Shown piece after piece: positions 7,596 to 16,491 of a DNA stretch of 44,571 nucleotides. The stretch is from Lachnospiraceae bacterium. Lineage in GTDB: Bacteria > Bacillota > Clostridia > Lachnospirales > Lachnospiraceae. Both the position numbers and the translations under genes were made by a program. The notes under the pieces were generated by a model. That model worked only from the letters and a program-made list of their open reading frames with translations, had not been told where the DNA came from and ran no database searches. The DNA lies in NCBI GenBank assembly GCA_900766815.1, contig CAAFWV010000063.1, positions 1 to 44,571 of the forward strand, written 5' to 3'. The stretch's first letter is position 1; the number at the start of each line of letters is the position of its first letter.

Positions 7596-8285
7596 CTATG
7601 CCTCCTCTGCCATTCTGTCCTTACAGCCCTCAACTCTGCACATAGAGCAGTCGCTGCCACAGCCGGACTGAATCTTACTAACATCCTTACCCTTCTTGGC
7701 ACCCCTAATCTTGGCATAATTCTGAATTGCTGTAAGAAGTGCCAATACGAAGAATGCTCCGGGGGCCATTTTGAATATACCTACCGGTGTGAACCAGCCT
7801 AAGTCTACTCCGAAAGCCTGGCAGCCTCCGAGGAATTCTCTGAGTAAACCGATAATTGTAAGAGCTATTGTAAATCCAAGACCCATTCCGATTCCGTCAA
7901 AAAGCGAAGGTAATACAGGGTTCTTATAAGCATAGCTCTCAGCACGACCCAGAATAATACAGTTAACAACGATAAGAGGAATATAGATTCCAAGGGCTGT
8001 ATAGAGACTTGGAATGTAAGCCTGCAGTAACAGCTGCATAATAGTAACAAAGGATGCAATAATTACAATAAATGCAGGGATTCTAATCTTATCCGGTATA
8101 ACCTTTCTCAATGCTGAGATAATAACATTGCTGAGTGCCAGCACCACCGTGGTTGTAAGTCCCATTCCGAGACCGTTGATTGCGGAGGTAGTAACCGCAA
8201 GTGTCGGACACATACCAAGCATCAGAACCAGAGTAGGATTCTCCCTGACTATACCGTTATATAATCTCTCGATATTTCTATTCAT
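7596..8285 (-). CDS. rnfE: Rnf complex membrane subunit RnfE
   Basis: A membrane subunit homologous to RnfA, about 229 residues. NPTLVLMLGMCPTLAVTTSA and IPLIVVNCIILGRAESYA hold the two conserved Cys regions, and five to six hydrophobic segments are visible. The C-terminal tail has several Cys residues (QSGCGSDCSMCRVEGCKDRM), which is a clostridial-style extension with a possible extra metal site; that last point is inference. The start at ATG 8285 is chosen because GGAGG lies upstream, overlapping the rnfG stop by 8 bases, rather than the more distal in-frame start at 8309. Confidence 0.95.
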   Translation of the reverse strand: MNRNIERLYNGIVRENPTLVLMLGMCPTLAVTTSAINGLGMGLTTTVVLALSNVIISALRKVIPDKIRIPAFIVIIASFVTIMQLLLQAYIPSLYTALGIYIPLIVVNCIILGRAESYAYKNPVLPSLFDGIGMGLGFTIALTIIGLLREFLGGCQAFGVDLGWFTPVGIFKMAPGAFFVLALLTAIQNYAKIRGAKKGKDVSKIQSGCGSDCSMCRVEGCKDRMAEEA

Positions 8286-8886
8286 TGCTGCCACCTCCGA
8301 TATTCTCAAAATACTTCAGGCAGCAGTTCACACCATTCACAAAGGCATTGGTTGTGATTGTTGCTCCGGAAATTGCATCAATTTCACTGTCTGATGTCGA
8401 ACCTGTCTTAGTATAGCTGAAATATGCCACCTTCCTGCCTGCAAACTGGGGAACGAGCACTTTTTCCGCATTCATACCAAGACCTGCCGTCTCATTAATC
8501 TCAAGGATTGACACTCCGTTCACGGTTCCGTCATTCCTGATTCCGACCGTGAAGGTAATATCACCGCCGTAGCCTTCTGATGTGGTTACATTGAATGCAT
8601 ATCCCAATTCATTGCCTGATGCATCGCTTGCAACAAGCACTTCATTTATGGTCTCTGCCTCATATCCGTTGGAATCAAGGAAGCCTCGTGCATCATCAGT
8701 ACTGAAGCCGTCGTATGCAGTAAAGTTGTCCGCATCTGTGAAGACACTTACATAAGCAGCCTTCTTGTCCTCTTCCTGTCTGGCAGCAATCGTATCCTTG
8801 GTAAGCTCATACACGCCGCCTAAGATGCAGCCTGCAACCAGGGTAATTATCACAAGCACCAGGGCGTTTCTCATACTTTCCTTCAT
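8278..8886 (-). CDS. rnfG: Rnf complex flavoprotein subunit RnfG
   Basis: RnfG carries a covalently bound FMN on the outer side of the membrane. One N-terminal helix (NALVLVIITLVAGCILGGVYEL) anchors a soluble FMN-binding domain. The attachment motif is ISGATITTNAF, with the acceptor Thr at about residue 176. The other typical feature is GYGGDITFTVGI followed by NETAGLG. The start codon overlaps the rnfD stop in an ATGA junction with a strong purine-rich ribosome binding site. The FMN must be added by an ApbE enzyme; a candidate lies in the same window at 32395. Confidence 0.95.
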   Translation of the reverse strand: MKESMRNALVLVIITLVAGCILGGVYELTKDTIAARQEEDKKAAYVSVFTDADNFTAYDGFSTDDARGFLDSNGYEAETINEVLVASDASGNELGYAFNVTTSEGYGGDITFTVGIRNDGTVNGVSILEINETAGLGMNAEKVLVPQFAGRKVAYFSYTKTGSTSDSEIDAISGATITTNAFVNGVNCCLKYFENIGGGSNE

Positions 8887-9815
8887 CGTCTCTCACCACC
8901 CTTTCCAAAAGGCTTGGGAGAAGTATATTTTGTGATTAGCGGCACCAGAAGATTGCCGATAATAATCGCATAGCTTACTCCCTCGCTTGATGCTCCGAAG
9001 ATTCTGAATATACCGGTTAAGAGACCCAGTATGATACCAAATACAACCTGTCCTGCCCTGGTAACCGGACGTGTGACATAATCAGTTGCCATAAAGAAGG
9101 CACCTAGCATGAGTCCGCCACCTGCAAGCTGTGCTGACAGATAGTACGGATCAAAGCCATGTCCGCCGAAGATACCGACAAAGATCACAAAGGTCAGAAT
9201 ATACGAACCGGGTATCTTGATATCAATGATACCGATAAGCATCAGAAGTACCGCGCCGAGAACAATTGCAACCATGCTCGTCTCACCGATGGTACCCGGT
9301 ATCTTACCGATTATCATGTTGTATACATTGACGCTCTCGCCCGCCTTAAGAGAAGCAAGGGGAGTCGCACCGGAATATGCATCACAGGTAAAATTAGTCA
9401 TAAGACTCGGGAAGGATATCAGCAGGAAGCATCTGGCAGCAAGTGCCGGATTCATGAAGTTCTGTCCCAGTCCTCCGAACATCATCTTAACTACGATAAT
9501 GGCAAAAGCGCCGCCTATGATTCCTATCCAAAGCGGAGCCGATACCGGCAGATTGAGTGCTAAGAGAAGTCCTGTGACAACTGCTGACATATCACCTACA
9601 GTAAGCTTCTTCTTAACAATAAGTTCAAATACAAGCTCCGAAAGAACACACGAAGCAATAGTAATAAGCACATGAAAAAGTGCTCTTATTCCGAAATTGT
9701 AAATACCAAATCCTGTAGCAGGAAGTAATGCAATTATTACCATGAGCATTATCTTATCCGTACTAACCTTGGATCTGATATGTGGATTAGAGGAAACCCT
9801 CATCATATCACTCAT
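8883..9815 (-). CDS. rnfD: Rnf complex membrane flavoprotein subunit RnfD
   Basis: RnfD is a polytopic membrane subunit related to NqrB, binding one covalent FMN. Evidence: SSNPHIRSKVSTDKIMLMV at the N-terminus, GGLGQNFMNPALAARCFLL in the middle, and AYSGATPLASLK with the FMN-acceptor Thr at about residue 151. Its 310 residues and the many hydrophobic helices fit. AGGAGG lies 6 bases before the ATG at 9815. It is 10 bases downstream of rnfC. Confidence 0.96.
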   Translation of the reverse strand: MSDMMRVSSNPHIRSKVSTDKIMLMVIIALLPATGFGIYNFGIRALFHVLITIASCVLSELVFELIVKKKLTVGDMSAVVTGLLLALNLPVSAPLWIGIIGGAFAIIVVKMMFGGLGQNFMNPALAARCFLLISFPSLMTNFTCDAYSGATPLASLKAGESVNVYNMIIGKIPGTIGETSMVAIVLGAVLLMLIGIIDIKIPGSYILTFVIFVGIFGGHGFDPYYLSAQLAGGGLMLGAFFMATDYVTRPVTRAGQVVFGIILGLLTGIFRIFGASSEGVSYAIIIGNLLVPLITKYTSPKPFGKGGERR

Positions 9816-9825
9816 GTTCTACCTC

Positions 9826-11145
9826 CTACTTCTTCTTTCTGTTTGCAAGTACAATCTTACGGGCAGACTTGATAGACTGGGTAAGATTCCTCTTGGCAGG
9901 GCATATGAAGCTGCAGCATCCGCACTCGCAGCACTCCATACCGTTATTCTTCTCAAAGTTCTCATAATCACCGTGGTCTGCATAGACAGCGAGCTGCTTA
10001 GGCATTACTCTTCCGGGGCATACCTCTAAGCACATACCACAGTTAATGCATGCTGACGGTTCATTCTCCGATACCATATCTCTTGACATTGCAAGCAACG
10101 CAGATGCAGTCTTGGTAGTCGGAACATCAAGATTAAACAGTGCAAAGCCCATCATGGGACCGCCTGATACAACCTTCTTGGGCTGAACCTTGAAGCCGCC
10201 TGCCTCATCTATAAGCTCCCTGTAATTCTGCCCTATGTGTACCCTGAAATTCTGCGGCTCTCGGACGCAGTCACCCGTTACGGTAACAATTCTTTCCATA
10301 AGCGGAATTCCGTTAATTACTGCATTATATATTGCACAGAGAGTATCTACGTTATTAACGGTACATCCCGCGTCTGCCGGAAGCATGGTCGAATCAATCG
10401 CTCTCTTTGTGGTAGCATAGATAAGCTGTCTCTCAGCTCCCTGGGGATACTTGGTCTTTAGGGTCTTAACCAGGATTCTTGGCTCATTCCTGGTAAGCTC
10501 CTTAAGCTTCTCTATACAGTCAGGCTTATTATCCTCAACCGCAAGAATACCCCTTGCATTATCAAACAGTCTGAGAACAACCTTGAGTCCCTCTACCACC
10601 TTCTCAGGCTCCTCTAACATCCTTCTGTAATCGGAGGTCAGATAGGGCTCACATTCAGCACAGTTGGCAATACAGTATTCTATCTTCTCAGGCTCCTTGG
10701 GCGACAGCTTGACATGCGTCGGAAAACCTGCGCCTCCCATTCCGACTACGCCGCCCTTTCTGATTCTCTCAATGATATCCGCCTTGCTTAAGCTCTCAAT
10801 ATCATTGCAGGCATCGTATTCCACTTCCCTGTATTCGTTGTCATTCTCAATAACAATACTGTTGACCAAGTCTCCGGTAACCACTCTTCTGGGTTCAATG
10901 GCAACTACCTTGCCTGAAACCGTTGAATAGATTGGCACAGATACAAATCCGTTGGCATCCGCTATCATCTGCCCCCTGAGCACGTAGTCCCCCTTAGCCA
11001 CAACCGGAGTTGCGGGTGCACCGATATGCTGTGACAGAGGATATACCAGATTACCGACCGGAAGCACATCCTTTATAGGCTTATCCTTGGATAAATCTTT
11101 GCCATCATATGGATGTATTCCACCATTAAATGATAACTTTGACAT
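9826..11145 (-). CDS. rnfC: Rnf complex NADH-binding subunit RnfC
   Basis: RnfC is the peripheral subunit that exchanges electrons with NAD(H). FNGGIHPYDGKDLSKDKPI at the start, then the biotinyl-lipoyl-like region, then the Rossmann-like NADH/FMN region around GVVGMGGAGFPTHVKL and ECEPYLTSDYRRM, then two 4Fe-4S motifs near the C-terminus (CINCGMCLEVCPGRVMP, CCECGCCSFICPAKRNL). It is the first gene of the rnfCDGEAB operon. The ATG at 11145 is chosen for its GAGGAG box 5 bases upstream. The mature length is about 439 residues, as usual for the family. Confidence 0.96.
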   Translation of the reverse strand: MSKLSFNGGIHPYDGKDLSKDKPIKDVLPVGNLVYPLSQHIGAPATPVVAKGDYVLRGQMIADANGFVSVPIYSTVSGKVVAIEPRRVVTGDLVNSIVIENDNEYREVEYDACNDIESLSKADIIERIRKGGVVGMGGAGFPTHVKLSPKEPEKIEYCIANCAECEPYLTSDYRRMLEEPEKVVEGLKVVLRLFDNARGILAVEDNKPDCIEKLKELTRNEPRILVKTLKTKYPQGAERQLIYATTKRAIDSTMLPADAGCTVNNVDTLCAIYNAVINGIPLMERIVTVTGDCVREPQNFRVHIGQNYRELIDEAGGFKVQPKKVVSGGPMMGFALFNLDVPTTKTASALLAMSRDMVSENEPSACINCGMCLEVCPGRVMPKQLAVYADHGDYENFEKNNGMECCECGCCSFICPAKRNLTQSIKSARKIVLANRKKK

Positions 11146-11175
11146 CTCTCTCCTCTTTCTTATCTTAGTGATTGT

Positions 11176-11203
11176 GTGGGACGTGCCCACCGCTTCTATT
11201 TTA
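11176..11203 (-). promoter_or_regulatory. Possible rnf operon control region
   Basis: On the minus strand TAAAAT at 11198-11203 could be a -10 element, followed at the predicted transcript start by a short inverted repeat, GTGGG-ACGTG-CCCAC (11176-11190), about 30 bases before rnfC. No convincing -35 is visible. The G+C-rich repeat stands out in an AT-rich gap and could be an operator or leader hairpin. Confidence 0.3.
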
Positions 11204-11281
11204 CTATTTTTTGAAACTAAAGTATACTATGTTTGGCAATATCTTATTGCTCTATCCAAAATAATTTACGGGAGTAGATCT

Positions 11282-11899
11282 ATGATTAAGAATATTGTTT
11301 TTGATGTGGGAAAAGTTCTCATCGACTGGTATCCCTTCGAGACCATGGAACAGCTGGGATTCAGTAAGGATGTAATGGACACAATACGGAAATACATCTT
11401 CGATTCAGGTGAATGGTCAAGGGAGGATGAAGGGCTTATGACAAGAGATGAGCTTAAGGACTACTTCGCTTCTCTCATGCCCAAATACGGAGATAACATG
11501 CGTCTCTTCTACGACCACGCTACAGATTCAATCAGACCAAGAAACTATGTTAAGCCACTTATCAGTACACTTAAGGCCATGGGATACAAGGTCTATGTAC
11601 TCTCCAACTTCGGAGAATCTGCAATGCTTACGGGTGTTAAGATGGGTGGAATCAATTTCTTAGATGACCTTGACGGATACCTCTTCTCCTATGAAATCCA
11701 TAAGGTTAAGCCCAATCCCGAAATATATGAAGCACTGTATGAGCGCTATGGCCTTAATCCCGCTGAATGTCTCTTTATCGATGACCTTAAGGAGAATATA
11801 GCAGGTGCTCGTGCTACCGGCATGGACGGAATAGTCTTCGAATCAATAGATCAGCTGAAGACAGAATTAATATCATATGGTATTGATATCGAATTATGA
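11282..11899 (+). CDS. HAD-family hydrolase (YihX-like phosphatase)
   Basis: A soluble HAD-superfamily phosphatase of about 205 residues. Motif I is FDVGKVLIDW (nucleophile Asp, with Gly in place of the second Asp's neighbour, as in the YihX/epoxide-hydrolase-N-terminal subgroup), motif II is VLSNFGES, the conserved Lys is in KVKPNPEIYEAL, and motif IV is ECLFIDDLKENI. The substrate is not predictable; small sugar phosphates are usual for this subgroup. A GGGAG box lies 8 bases before the ATG at 11282; the longer frame from 11087 would overlap the divergent rnfC start and is rejected. Its TGA overlaps the next ATG (ATGA), so the two genes are translationally coupled. Confidence 0.88.
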   Translation: MIKNIVFDVGKVLIDWYPFETMEQLGFSKDVMDTIRKYIFDSGEWSREDEGLMTRDELKDYFASLMPKYGDNMRLFYDHATDSIRPRNYVKPLISTLKAMGYKVYVLSNFGESAMLTGVKMGGINFLDDLDGYLFSYEIHKVKPNPEIYEALYERYGLNPAECLFIDDLKENIAGARATGMDGIVFESIDQLKTELISYGIDIEL

Positions 11900-12996
11900 T
11901 TGTTACTGATGAAGTCTTTGATAACAACTGCATAGAGTACGATGTAGAACGTATTGCTGCACCGTCAGACATTCTTTTTCTTGATATAGAGACCACCGGA
12001 CTAACGCCGGGGAACTCCTATATATACATGATAGGTCTGGTATATTTTAAGAATAACGCCTGGAATTATAAAAATCTGTTCGCAGCCTCTCCTGCCGATG
12101 AGGAGATCGTGCTTAAGGAATTCATACGCATTATTGCAGACTTCAGGGTTCTGATTCACTTTAACGGCAACCGTTTCGACCTTCCCTTTATTAAGGACAG
12201 ATGTGTCTCCTTCGGGCTTGACTTCGATATATCCGGTATGGAAAGCCGTGACCTGTATAAGGATTTTAGACCGCTTAGTTTCATTCTCGGTACCGGTGAC
12301 TGCAGACAGAAGACATTGGAGCAATTCATAGGACTTAACAGAGAAGATAAATATTCCGGTGGTGAGCTGATAAATATATATAAGCAGTACTGTAGTTCTC
12401 CTGATGATGCCTGCTTTTCACTGCTATATCAGCATAACCGGGACGACTTATATGGATTGCTTAGGCTTCTTGACATCTTCTCTGTATATGACTTCTTTGA
12501 TTCTGATATATCAATAACAGATGTCAGTGTAAATTCATATACTAATTTCACAGGAGATGAAGCTTACGAGCTTATCATTAAGTTCGTTAGCAATGTAAGT
12601 ATACCCGGCAGGATAAGCACTAATAAGGAGTCTGTATTTCTATGTATCGAACAGAACCATGGTATACTTCGTTTACCTGTAACAAAAGCTAAGCTGAACT
12701 TCTATTACAGTAATTACAGGGATTATTATTATCTCCCGGCAGAAAATATGGCAGTTCATAAATCCGTCGGACAATTCGTTGACAGGAAATACAGGCAAAA
12801 GGCTACACCTGATACAGCCTATGTAGCCAAGGAGTCCGACTTTATTCCCTGGGACAATGTACTTGATGTTCCTATATTCTCCACTGACAGGAAATCTAAG
12901 GATAAATATATTGAGCTTAATGAAGAAGTAAAAGGGAATTTTGAATTGCTTGCAGCTTATACTGCTAACATAATAAAAAGACTTAGGAAAAAATAA
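11896..12996 (+). CDS. YprB-like ribonuclease H-fold exonuclease
   Basis: A 366-residue protein whose first half is a DEDD-type RNase H-like exonuclease domain: FLDIETTGL (about residue 28), VLIHFNGNRFDLPFIKDRC, KTLEQFIGLNREDKYSGGEL, and LYQHNRDDLYGLLRLLDIF supply the expected acidic residues. This matches the YprB family found in Firmicutes. The C-terminal half (about 200-366) is unassigned here and ends in a basic tail. The target nucleic acid is not known from the sequence. It begins inside the HAD gene's stop codon and ends inside a terminator hairpin. Confidence 0.82.
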   Translation: MIVTDEVFDNNCIEYDVERIAAPSDILFLDIETTGLTPGNSYIYMIGLVYFKNNAWNYKNLFAASPADEEIVLKEFIRIIADFRVLIHFNGNRFDLPFIKDRCVSFGLDFDISGMESRDLYKDFRPLSFILGTGDCRQKTLEQFIGLNREDKYSGGELINIYKQYCSSPDDACFSLLYQHNRDDLYGLLRLLDIFSVYDFFDSDISITDVSVNSYTNFTGDEAYELIIKFVSNVSIPGRISTNKESVFLCIEQNHGILRLPVTKAKLNFYYSNYRDYYYLPAENMAVHKSVGQFVDRKYRQKATPDTAYVAKESDFIPWDNVLDVPIFSTDRKSKDKYIELNEEVKGNFELLAAYTANIIKRLRKK

Positions 12997-13014
12997 CCCT
13001 AAGTCTTATTTTTT
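12978..13014 (+). terminator. Rho-independent terminator overlapping the YprB-like gene stop
   Basis: Perfect 10-base arms AAGACTTAGG (12978-12987) and CCTAAGTCTT (12998-13007) followed by ATTTTTT. The stop codon at 12994-12996 lies in the loop, so the terminator's left arm is coding sequence. Confidence 0.82.
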
Positions 13015-13032
13015 GTAATTAATATCTACAGA

Positions 13033-13803
13033 CTACTTCTCGTAGAAGAACGAATCCAGTCTCTTATATCCGATATCCCTATATTTAAGAATCTGTTCGG
13101 TACTTCCGATAAACAGGACTCCACCCTCAGCTAGAGAATTATAATACTTATTAAAGATCTCGTCCTTGGCTTCTTCCGTAAAATAAATCAATACATTCCT
13201 GCATACAATAAGATGCTGTCCCTTGGGATATGAATCACTGAGCAGATTGTGATGTTTGAAATTCACACATTTCTTAATCTTATCAGAAATCTCATAGACG
13301 GGTCCGTTAGCCCTGAAATATTCGTCCCTATATTTCTTCGGAACATTCTCAATACTCTTGGCAGAATACAGACCTATCTTTGCTTTGGCAATAACTTCAT
13401 CGGAAATATCGGTAGCATTGATCTTAATCTTACTAAGCGGAACAAATTCCGAAAGAGCCATCACCAGTGAGTATGGCTCATCTCCCGTCGAGCATGCCGC
13501 ACTCCAGATATTAAGATTAGTTCCGAACCTCTCAATAAGCGAAGGAATAATCCTGCTGCGAAGGATCTCCCACTGTTCAGGGTTTCTGTAAAACTCAGAG
13601 ACATTAATTGTAATATATTCAACAAACTCATCCAGCTTCTTCCTGTCGGATGATAAAAGCTTTATATAATCATCATATCCTTTACACTCAGACTTAGATA
13701 TTCTGGTATCTATTCTCCTCTTCATCTGAGTCTGCTTGTAATTGCTTAAATCTATACCTGTTAATCGATAGATGTCCCCGGTAAAATCCTCATAGCTCTT
13801 CAT
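13033..13803 (-). CDS. cheR: CheR-type protein-glutamate methyltransferase
   Basis: CheR uses S-adenosylmethionine to methylate glutamates of chemoreceptors during adaptation. The N-terminal helical domain (SYEDFTGDIYRLTGIDLSNYKQTQ, KRRIDTRI) is followed by the methyltransferase domain with SEFYRNPEQWEIL, IWSAACSTGDEPYSLVMALSE (SAM site), NATDISDEVIAKAK and LIVCRNVLIYFTEEAK. At 256 residues it is a complete stand-alone CheR. The start at 13803 has GGGG 6 bases upstream; the frame from 13860 would run through the terminator hairpin at 13822-13849. It is not in a large chemotaxis operon here; the only chemoreceptor in the window is the broken gene at 35178-37289. Confidence 0.93.
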   Translation of the reverse strand: MKSYEDFTGDIYRLTGIDLSNYKQTQMKRRIDTRISKSECKGYDDYIKLLSSDRKKLDEFVEYITINVSEFYRNPEQWEILRSRIIPSLIERFGTNLNIWSAACSTGDEPYSLVMALSEFVPLSKIKINATDISDEVIAKAKIGLYSAKSIENVPKKYRDEYFRANGPVYEISDKIKKCVNFKHHNLLSDSYPKGQHLIVCRNVLIYFTEEAKDEIFNKYYNSLAEGGVLFIGSTEQILKYRDIGYKRLDSFFYEK

Positions 13804-13821
13804 AAATACCCCATAAAATAA

Positions 13822-13849
13822 ATGCCCCACATCAATAGATGTAGGGCAT
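13822..13849 (-). terminator. Terminator of the tetR-rpiR-cmk-ispH-rpsA transcript
   Basis: Arms 13822-13833 and 13838-13849 (12 bases, one mismatch) with a 4-base loop; on the minus strand the hairpin is followed by TTTATTTTA. It sits between the rpsA stop and the cheR start, so cheR needs readthrough or an unseen promoter. Confidence 0.7.
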
Positions 13850-13863
13850 AAACAAATCAATAA

Positions 13864-15006
13864 TTATTCAGCATCACCCTCGGCAATTGCCTTCTCGATA
13901 TCAACAGATACAACATCTGCATCTTCTTCAGCTGCTGCTTCCTCGGCCGGTGCATCAGGCTCAAGAGCCTTGATACTAAGGCTAATCTTCTTATCTTCAA
14001 GACTGAAGTCAACAATCTTAGCTGTAACCTCATCGCCAACCTTAAGAACGGCGCTTGGCTTCTCAATGTGCTCCTTGGAAATCTGAGATACATGAAGAAG
14101 TGCATCAACACCCTTGGCAATCTCAATGAAAGCACCGAAGTCTGTCATTCGTGCAACCTTACCGGTTACAACATTACCAACTGCGAATCTCTTCTCAGCA
14201 TCCTTCCAGGGATTCTCATCCTCGAACTTGCATGAAAGAGCAATCTTATTGCCCTGAATATCCTTAATGAAAGCCTTAACAGTGTCACCGGGCTTAAATA
14301 CCTTCTTAGGATTCTCAACCCTTCCCCAGCTCATCTCTGAGATATGAAGGAGTCCGTCTGCTCCGCCAAGATCGATGAAGGCACCGAAATCAGTTACATT
14401 CTTAACTGTTCCTTCGATTACATCGCCAATTGCGATTCTGTCGAAGAGTTCCTTCTGAAGCTTGTCTCTCTCAGCTGTGAGAAGCATACGTCTGTTACCG
14501 ATGTAACGTCTGCGACGAGGATTGTATTCTGTAACTACGAATTCAATCTCCTGTCCAAGATACTTATTAAGATCCTTCTCATAAGTATCGCTTACAAGGC
14601 TTGCAGGAATGAAGATTCTAACTTCATCAACAACAACACAGATTCCACCGTCGAGAACCTGAGTAACCTTTGCCTTAAGTACTTCCTGATTGTTAAAGGC
14701 ATCTTCAATTCTCTTATTGCCCTTCTCAGCAGCCAGTCTCTTATATGTAAGAATAACCTGTCCTTCGCCGTCATTAACCTTAAGTACCTTAGCCTCCATA
14801 GTGTCGCCAACCTTGACAACAGTAGTGAGGTCTAAGTTAGACTCGTTTGTATACTCGCTTCTGGTCAATATTCCATCCGCTTTGCATCCGATGTTGAGAA
14901 TAATCTCATCAGGCTTAACAGAGAAAACTGTACCTTCAACTACCTCTCCTGTATGGATTGTTTTGAATGATTCATTCAACATTTGTTCAAAACTCATTTC
15001 TGACAT
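13864..15006 (-). CDS. rpsA: S1-domain RNA-binding protein (ribosomal protein S1-like)
   Basis: Four tandem S1 OB-fold repeats can be read: about residues 18-88 (GEVVEGTVFSVKPDEIIL), 103-175 (VLKAKVTQVLDGGICVVV), 190-262 (DVIEGTVKNVTDFGAFIDL, GLLHISEMSW) and 278-350 (NVVTGKVARMTDFGAFIEI, ALLHVSQISKEHI). A Glu/Ala-rich acidic tail follows. The last two repeats are the most canonical. Four-domain S1 proteins are usual in low-GC Gram-positives, where they help mRNA binding at the ribosome. The ATG at 15006 has AGGAGG upstream and lies inside the ispH gene by 20 bases, in a different frame. In many clostridia the same two proteins are fused; here they are separate. Confidence 0.93.
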   Translation of the reverse strand: MSEMSFEQMLNESFKTIHTGEVVEGTVFSVKPDEIILNIGCKADGILTRSEYTNESNLDLTTVVKVGDTMEAKVLKVNDGEGQVILTYKRLAAEKGNKRIEDAFNNQEVLKAKVTQVLDGGICVVVDEVRIFIPASLVSDTYEKDLNKYLGQEIEFVVTEYNPRRRRYIGNRRMLLTAERDKLQKELFDRIAIGDVIEGTVKNVTDFGAFIDLGGADGLLHISEMSWGRVENPKKVFKPGDTVKAFIKDIQGNKIALSCKFEDENPWKDAEKRFAVGNVVTGKVARMTDFGAFIEIAKGVDALLHVSQISKEHIEKPSAVLKVGDEVTAKIVDFSLEDKKISLSIKALEPDAPAEEAAAEEDADVVSVDIEKAIAEGDAE

Positions 15007-15838
15007 AATTTTGAACCTCCTCGATAATATTATTTGGGGTCGATGCCCCTGCTGTAATACCCACCAGTCCAACAGATTTAGATAGTTCTAAATGCAAGTC
15101 ATCCAGTGTCTGTATGAAATGTGTATTATCACATTCCCTGCTGCATATATCATACAGCTTGCGTGAATTGGAGCTGTTCTTCCCCCCTATCACTATCATG
15201 CAATCAGCAGCCTTCGCAAGCTCCATTGCCGCGCTCTGACGCTCCTCAGTAGCATTGCATATAGTATTCACAACATTAATATAATACCCTTTTTTTTCAA
15301 TATAATCAACTATTTCTTTAAATTTTAGCAAATTATATGTCGTCTGCGAAACCAGATGTATTTCACTGTCCTTACCAAAGGGAATATTCTCTACATCACC
15401 GATATCCTCTATAACATAGAAGGGTGTGGAGCACCATCCGATTATTCCCTGAACCTCGGGATGCTCCCGGCTTCCTATAATGATAACATTTTTGCCTTCA
15501 GCACCAGCCTTTTCCACAGTTCTGTGAATCTTCTTTACGAAGGGGCAGGTGGCGTCCACCACCTTAAAGCCCAGGCTCTTGATTCTTTCTTCAGTTGCCT
15601 TGGGCACGCCGTGGCTTCTGATAATCATTATTCCACCGTCCAGAGATTCCAGCTCATCATCCTCAATAGCCCTGACTCCTTTGGAGAGCAGCTCCTTTAC
15701 AACCTCATCGTTGTGGATTATGGGTCCATAGGTATAGATTGGTGTTTCAGGATTCTCCTCTATCTGTTTATATACCGTTTCCATGGCACGTCTGACTCCA
15801 AAACAGAAGCCCGCATGCTCAGCCAGTCTGCATTCCAT
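14987..15838 (-). CDS. ispH: 4-hydroxy-3-methylbut-2-enyl diphosphate reductase
   Basis: IspH catalyses the last step of the MEP pathway, making IPP and DMAPP with a 4Fe-4S cluster. The three cluster cysteines are visible: C12 in HAGFCFGVRRA, C98 in DATCPFVKK and C194 in NTICNATEERQ. Other typical blocks are IIRSHGVPK, VSQTTYN and GKNSSNSRKLYDIC, and TAGASTPNNIIEEV near the end. Its 283 residues match a stand-alone enzyme. It starts 1 base after the cmk stop, and its 3' end overlaps the S1 gene by 20 bases. Confidence 0.97.
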   Translation of the reverse strand: MECRLAEHAGFCFGVRRAMETVYKQIEENPETPIYTYGPIIHNDEVVKELLSKGVRAIEDDELESLDGGIMIIRSHGVPKATEERIKSLGFKVVDATCPFVKKIHRTVEKAGAEGKNVIIIGSREHPEVQGIIGWCSTPFYVIEDIGDVENIPFGKDSEIHLVSQTTYNLLKFKEIVDYIEKKGYYINVVNTICNATEERQSAAMELAKAADCMIVIGGKNSSNSRKLYDICSRECDNTHFIQTLDDLHLELSKSVGLVGITAGASTPNNIIEEVQNYVRNEF

Positions 15839-15839
15839 A

Positions 15840-16490
15840 TTATTTTACCAGGTTAAGGATAGCCTCAACCACCTCATCAATATTCATATAGGAGCTGTCA
15901 ATAAGAGTTGCATCCTCAGCCTGCTTAAGTGGGCTGATTTCTCTTGTCATATCCCTGTTATCCCTGTCAATTATATCAGCCTCTATCTTAGCCAAATCGA
16001 CCGCTTCGCCCTTGGCTTCAAGCTCCAGGGCTCTTCTTTTGGCTCTGACCAGGCTGCTTGCCGTAAGATATACCTTAACCTCAGCATTGGGAAGCACAAC
16101 AGTTCCTATATCTCTTCCATCCATCACAACATCCTTGGTGGCTGCAAGCTTCTGCTGAAGCTCCACAAGCTTCTCCCTAACTTTGGCGTTTACCGAAGTA
16201 ACAGAAGCCATATTACCGACCTCTTCTGTTCTAAGATACGCATTTACATTTTCTCCGTTAAGCAGAACCACCTGTTCTCCGTCCCTGTATTCAATGCCAA
16301 TATCCGCGCTTTTGCACGCTTCCTCAATCGCATTGGCATTCTCAGGGGCAATACCAAGCTTTATCATGTATAAAGCCATCGCTCTGTACATGGCTCCGGT
16401 ATCGACGTATATATATCCCAGTGTCTTAGCTACCTTTTTGGCGATTGTACTCTTGCCTGCACCTGCAGGTCCGTCTATAGCAATATTCAT
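15840..16490 (-). CDS. cmk: Cytidylate kinase
   Basis: Phosphorylates CMP and dCMP with ATP. The P-loop IDGPAGAGKSTIAKKVA is at residues 4-20, YVDTGAMYRAMAL follows, and MDGRDIGTVVLPNAEVKVYLTAS and RDNRDMTREISPLKQAEDA are the CMP-binding and lid segments. Its 216 residues are standard. GAGGTG lies 8 bases upstream of the ATG, inside the end of the preceding flavoprotein gene. Confidence 0.97.
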   Translation of the reverse strand: MNIAIDGPAGAGKSTIAKKVAKTLGYIYVDTGAMYRAMALYMIKLGIAPENANAIEEACKSADIGIEYRDGEQVVLLNGENVNAYLRTEEVGNMASVTSVNAKVREKLVELQQKLAATKDVVMDGRDIGTVVLPNAEVKVYLTASSLVRAKRRALELEAKGEAVDLAKIEADIIDRDNRDMTREISPLKQAEDATLIDSSYMNIDEVVEAILNLVK

Positions 16491-16491
16491 A

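Noticed and set aside
11087..11281. Longer N-terminus for the HAD hydrolase
   Set aside because: It would overlap the divergent rnfC start, is not similar to HAD proteins, and the ATG at 11282 has a good ribosome binding site and begins right at motif I.
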